The notes beneath the pieces were generated by a model. It made no database searches and was not told where the DNA came from. It saw nothing but the letters and a program-made list of their open reading frames with translations. Positions 5,004-5,897 of a stretch of DNA of 5,897 nt are shown one piece after another. Within the stretch, counting starts at the first letter, position 1; every line of letters starts with the position of its first letter. The translations under genes and the position numbers were made by a program. The stretch comes from JBFHER01 sp041584055 (GTDB lineage Bacteria > Bacteroidota > Bacteroidia > Bacteroidales > UBA5342). Location of the stretch: positions 1 through 5,897 of the forward strand of contig JBFHER010000250.1 in assembly GCA_041584055.1 (NCBI GenBank), written 5' to 3'.

Positions 5004-5897
5004 GTGCTTTTAAACAACCACACATATTTTAGCTATAAATTCGGAACGCTTTCCATTGAACAGTTGTTGGAGGAAAGCAATTCCAAAGGGCACCATGTTC
5101 TGGCTCTCACAGATGTAAATAGCACTTCTGCGGTGCTCGATTTTGTTCGTCTGAGCAAAGAAGGCGGGATGAAACCTGTTGTTGGTATCGATTTCCGAAA
5201 TGGCGCCCAGCAAAAGTACGTTGGTATCGCTAAAAACAATGAGGGTTATCAGGAACTCAACGAACACCTGAGTGCTTATCTCCATGGAGGAGTTAAATTT
5301 GATGAAACTGCACCGGAATTTAAAAGATGTTTCATCATCTATCCATTTGATAAAACCTCCCCGAGAGATTTAATGCCACACGAGTTTATTGGTGTCCGTC
5401 CATCAGATATTCCCAAGATGATTTTTACAGAGTGGAGACATCAACCCGAAAAACTCGTTGCTCAGGCCCCGGTCACGTTTCGGCATAAACGTGATTTTAA
5501 TGTGCATCGTTTGCTTCGGACAATTGATAACAATGTTTTGCTGAGTAAACTCCCTAAAACAGAAGAAGCACCGCAGGATGAGATCATGTTAACGCCGCAA
5601 GAGCTTTCATCTGTTTATGCGAAATATCCTTTTCTGTTGGAGAATGCCAAGGCTTTGCTTGAACAATGTGACATTCATTTTGATTTTAAAACCCCTAAGA
5701 ACAAGCAATGTTACACCGGATCTGCAGGTGAAGATTATGAACTTATACGTGCGGAGTGTGAGAATGGATTGAAATACCGCTTTGGCGATCATCCTTCAAA
5801 GCAAGTACTTGAGCGCATGGAACGAGAACTGAAGGTAATCAAAGAACTCAACTTTTGTGCTTACTTTCTAATAAACTGGGACATGGTAAATTTTGCC
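5004..5897 (+). CDS. dnaE: DNA polymerase III alpha subunit, second (short) DnaE type; 3' end outside window
   Basis: This is a C-family replicative-type DNA polymerase; the visible 298 residues cover the N-terminal PHP domain and the entry to the polymerase core. The frame is open from the start to the last base. MLLNNHTYFSYKFGTLS (1-17), LALTDVNSTS (33-42), KPVVGIDF (57-64), YVGIAKNNEGYQELNEHL (about 73-90), EFIGVRP (127-133) and FNVHRLLRTIDNN (165-177) follow the pattern of the roughly 1000-residue DnaE found as a second copy in many Bacteroidota. The segment from RMERELKVIKELNF to YFLINWDMV near the end begins the polymerase domain. The start must be GTG at 5004: a TAA at 4983-4985 closes the frame upstream, no other start codon lies between, and the next ATG (residue 56) would delete the first PHP motif. 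The PHP metal site is degenerate (NNH for HxH; TDV for TDH), so proofreading by this domain is unlikely. A role in damage-tolerant or accessory synthesis is inferred from the type, not shown. No lexA or dinB gene lies upstream. Confidence 0.9.
   Translation, partial: MLLNNHTYFSYKFGTLSIEQLLEESNSKGHHVLALTDVNSTSAVLDFVRLSKEGGMKPVVGIDFRNGAQQKYVGIAKNNEGYQELNEHLSAYLHGGVKFDETAPEFKRCFIIYPFDKTSPRDLMPHEFIGVRPSDIPKMIFTEWRHQPEKLVAQAPVTFRHKRDFNVHRLLRTIDNNVLLSKLPKTEEAPQDEIMLTPQELSSVYAKYPFLLENAKALLEQCDIHFDFKTPKNKQCYTGSAGEDYELIRAECENGLKYRFGDHPSKQVLERMERELKVIKELNFCAYFLINWDMVNFA

Noticed and set aside
5010..5792. Minus-strand frames of 91, 68 and 61 codons
   Set aside because: All lie opposite the continuous dnaE frame, which has clear family motifs through the same bases.
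1..5897. Mobile element, CRISPR array, tRNA or toxin-antitoxin system
   Set aside because: No transposase, integrase, evenly spaced direct repeats, cloverleaf or paired small genes were found in the gaps, all of which are under 150 bases.

Overview
This window looks like ordinary chromosomal DNA from a member of the Bacteroidota, possibly Cytophagales-like. The order is inferred with moderate confidence and anything finer is a guess. The reasons are the AT-rich gaps, the lack of clear Shine-Dalgarno sequences, a TAnnTTTG-type -7 box upstream of arcA, and the protein styles. The most telling protein is a second, short-type DnaE whose N-terminus has the LNNHTYFSYKFGTLS pattern typical of that phylum.

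Layout, left to right. (1) Positions 2-1412 (+): the fetAB pair, an ABC ATPase cut off at its 5' end by the window edge and its membrane partner of the UPF0014/FetB family. The two genes overlap by 8 bases and together should form a metal (iron) exporter. (2) Positions 1413-1558: a convergent gap with one bulged hairpin. (3) Positions 1559-2812 (-): arginine deiminase with an intact catalytic set but no arcB, arcC or arcD beside it. (4) Positions 2931-3845 (-): a PAP2-family membrane phosphatase with a signal peptide. (5) Positions 3846-3990: a divergent promoter region with a perfect 12-bp palindrome and a looser inverted repeat. (6) Positions 3991-4902 (+): a monofunctional proline dehydrogenase. 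(7) Positions 4903-5003: a gap with a weak terminator-like hairpin and an imperfect inverted repeat. (8) Positions 5004-5897 (+): the first 298 codons of a DNA polymerase III alpha subunit (DnaE). It must start at GTG and runs off the window.

The genes do not form one obvious pathway. FetA and FetB act together. Arginine deiminase and proline dehydrogenase both break down amino acids (arginine to citrulline, proline to pyrroline-5-carboxylate), but they are divergently placed and separated by the phosphatase gene, so co-regulation is only a possibility. DnaE concerns DNA synthesis or repair and probably begins a separate transcription unit. I found no tRNA, rRNA, CRISPR, insertion sequence, phage or toxin-antitoxin feature. 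I see no credible new biological system here. The most useful second-look items are the degenerate PHP metal site and GTG start of DnaE, the palindrome before the proline dehydrogenase gene, and the stand-alone arginine deiminase.
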